A stretch of 5,819 nt of DNA, from NCBI GenBank assembly GCA_017452565.1, contig JAFTMF010000051.1, positions 1 to 5,819 on the forward strand, given 5' to 3'. The number at the start of each line of letters is the position of its first letter. The stretch's first letter is position 1. Below are positions 5,656 through 5,819 of this stretch, piece by piece. A program made the position numbers and the translations under genes. Under the pieces are notes generated by a model that saw only the letters and a program-made list of their open reading frames with translations, did not search any database and had not been told where the DNA came from. This DNA comes from Clostridia bacterium (GTDB lineage: Bacteria; Bacillota; Clostridia; Oscillospirales; CAG-272).

Positions 5656-5819
5656 CGGAACTGGATTTGTGTCGTCCTGTCCCTTCGAACTCCCATCAAA
5701 TATAGCATTTCCAGCATTTTTGGGTACTTCCCCACAGAAGATGACATATGCTATGGTGCCAGTTTCAAGCCAGAATTACCGGCATTTGGGACACCATCAG
5801 CAAAATTTAATATCATGGA
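5656..5819. other. Unassigned right end of the window
   Basis: This stretch is AT-richer than the operon and has no supported gene. One plus-strand frame stays open to the right edge, and one minus-strand frame stays open across both tRNA fragments. Neither has a credible start with a ribosome binding site, and the minus frame is largely an antisense reading of tRNA. Inverted repeats ATAGCAT/ATGCTAT (5702-5708, 5748-5754) and ATGGTG/CACCAT (5753-5758, 5792-5797) are present. A further TTTCAAG lies at 5763-5769. Confidence 0.4.

Noticed and set aside
5656..5700. Degenerate 3' half of tRNA-Ser after copy 2, suggested by TTCGAAC and CCCATC
   Set aside because: The bases around TTCGAAC do not form a T-stem, the anticodon stem is only 3 of 5 paired, and no ACCCTCC acceptor strand follows.

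Overview
The window looks like chromosomal DNA from a Firmicutes bacterium, most likely an uncultured gut or rumen clostridium of the Oscillospiraceae/Ruminococcaceae type. The reasons are moderately GC-rich genes with consensus AGGAGG-type ribosome binding sites, TTGACA/TATAAT-type promoters, a surface protein with a Thr-rich linker, and a clostridial-looking tRNA-Ser(UGA). This placement is inference. UGA is an ordinary stop codon here.

Positions 1-5313 hold one leftward (minus-strand) operon. A sigma-A-type promoter (5285-5313) drives a MoxR-family AAA+ ATPase (5239-4253), a membrane-anchored DUF58 protein (4250-2895), and a very large multi-spanning TgpA-type transglutaminase-like protein that starts at 2908 and runs off the left edge (969 residues visible). 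The genes are 2 nt apart and then overlap by 14 nt, so they are almost certainly co-transcribed and translationally coupled. This gene trio recurs in many bacteria. The usual reading is that the MoxR ATPase acts as a chaperone or remodeller on the DUF58 (degenerate VWA-like) partner, and that the pair serves the extracellular transglutaminase/protease-like domain. The substrate is unknown.

Positions 5314-5400 are a short AT-rich divergent spacer. From 5401 rightward is the odd part. A near-perfect promoter (TTGACA-17-TACAAT) leads into the 5' half of a tRNA-Ser(UGA) gene that stops making sense right after the anticodon loop. 169 bp later the same 47 bp, including 6 bp of leader outside the mature tRNA, is repeated exactly. 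This second copy is truncated at the same base and lacks the promoter. No 3' half of the tRNA is visible. At the first truncation point the sequence forms a 9-bp perfect inverted repeat with its new flank, and a 12-bp perfect tandem repeat lies about 70 bp further on. Together these resemble core-type and arm-type sites of a tyrosine recombinase attachment site. I read this end as the border of one or more integrated elements in tRNA-Ser. A metagenome-assembly join at a shared tRNA k-mer is a serious alternative. No integrase or other mobile-element gene is visible, and the last 164 bp cannot be assigned.
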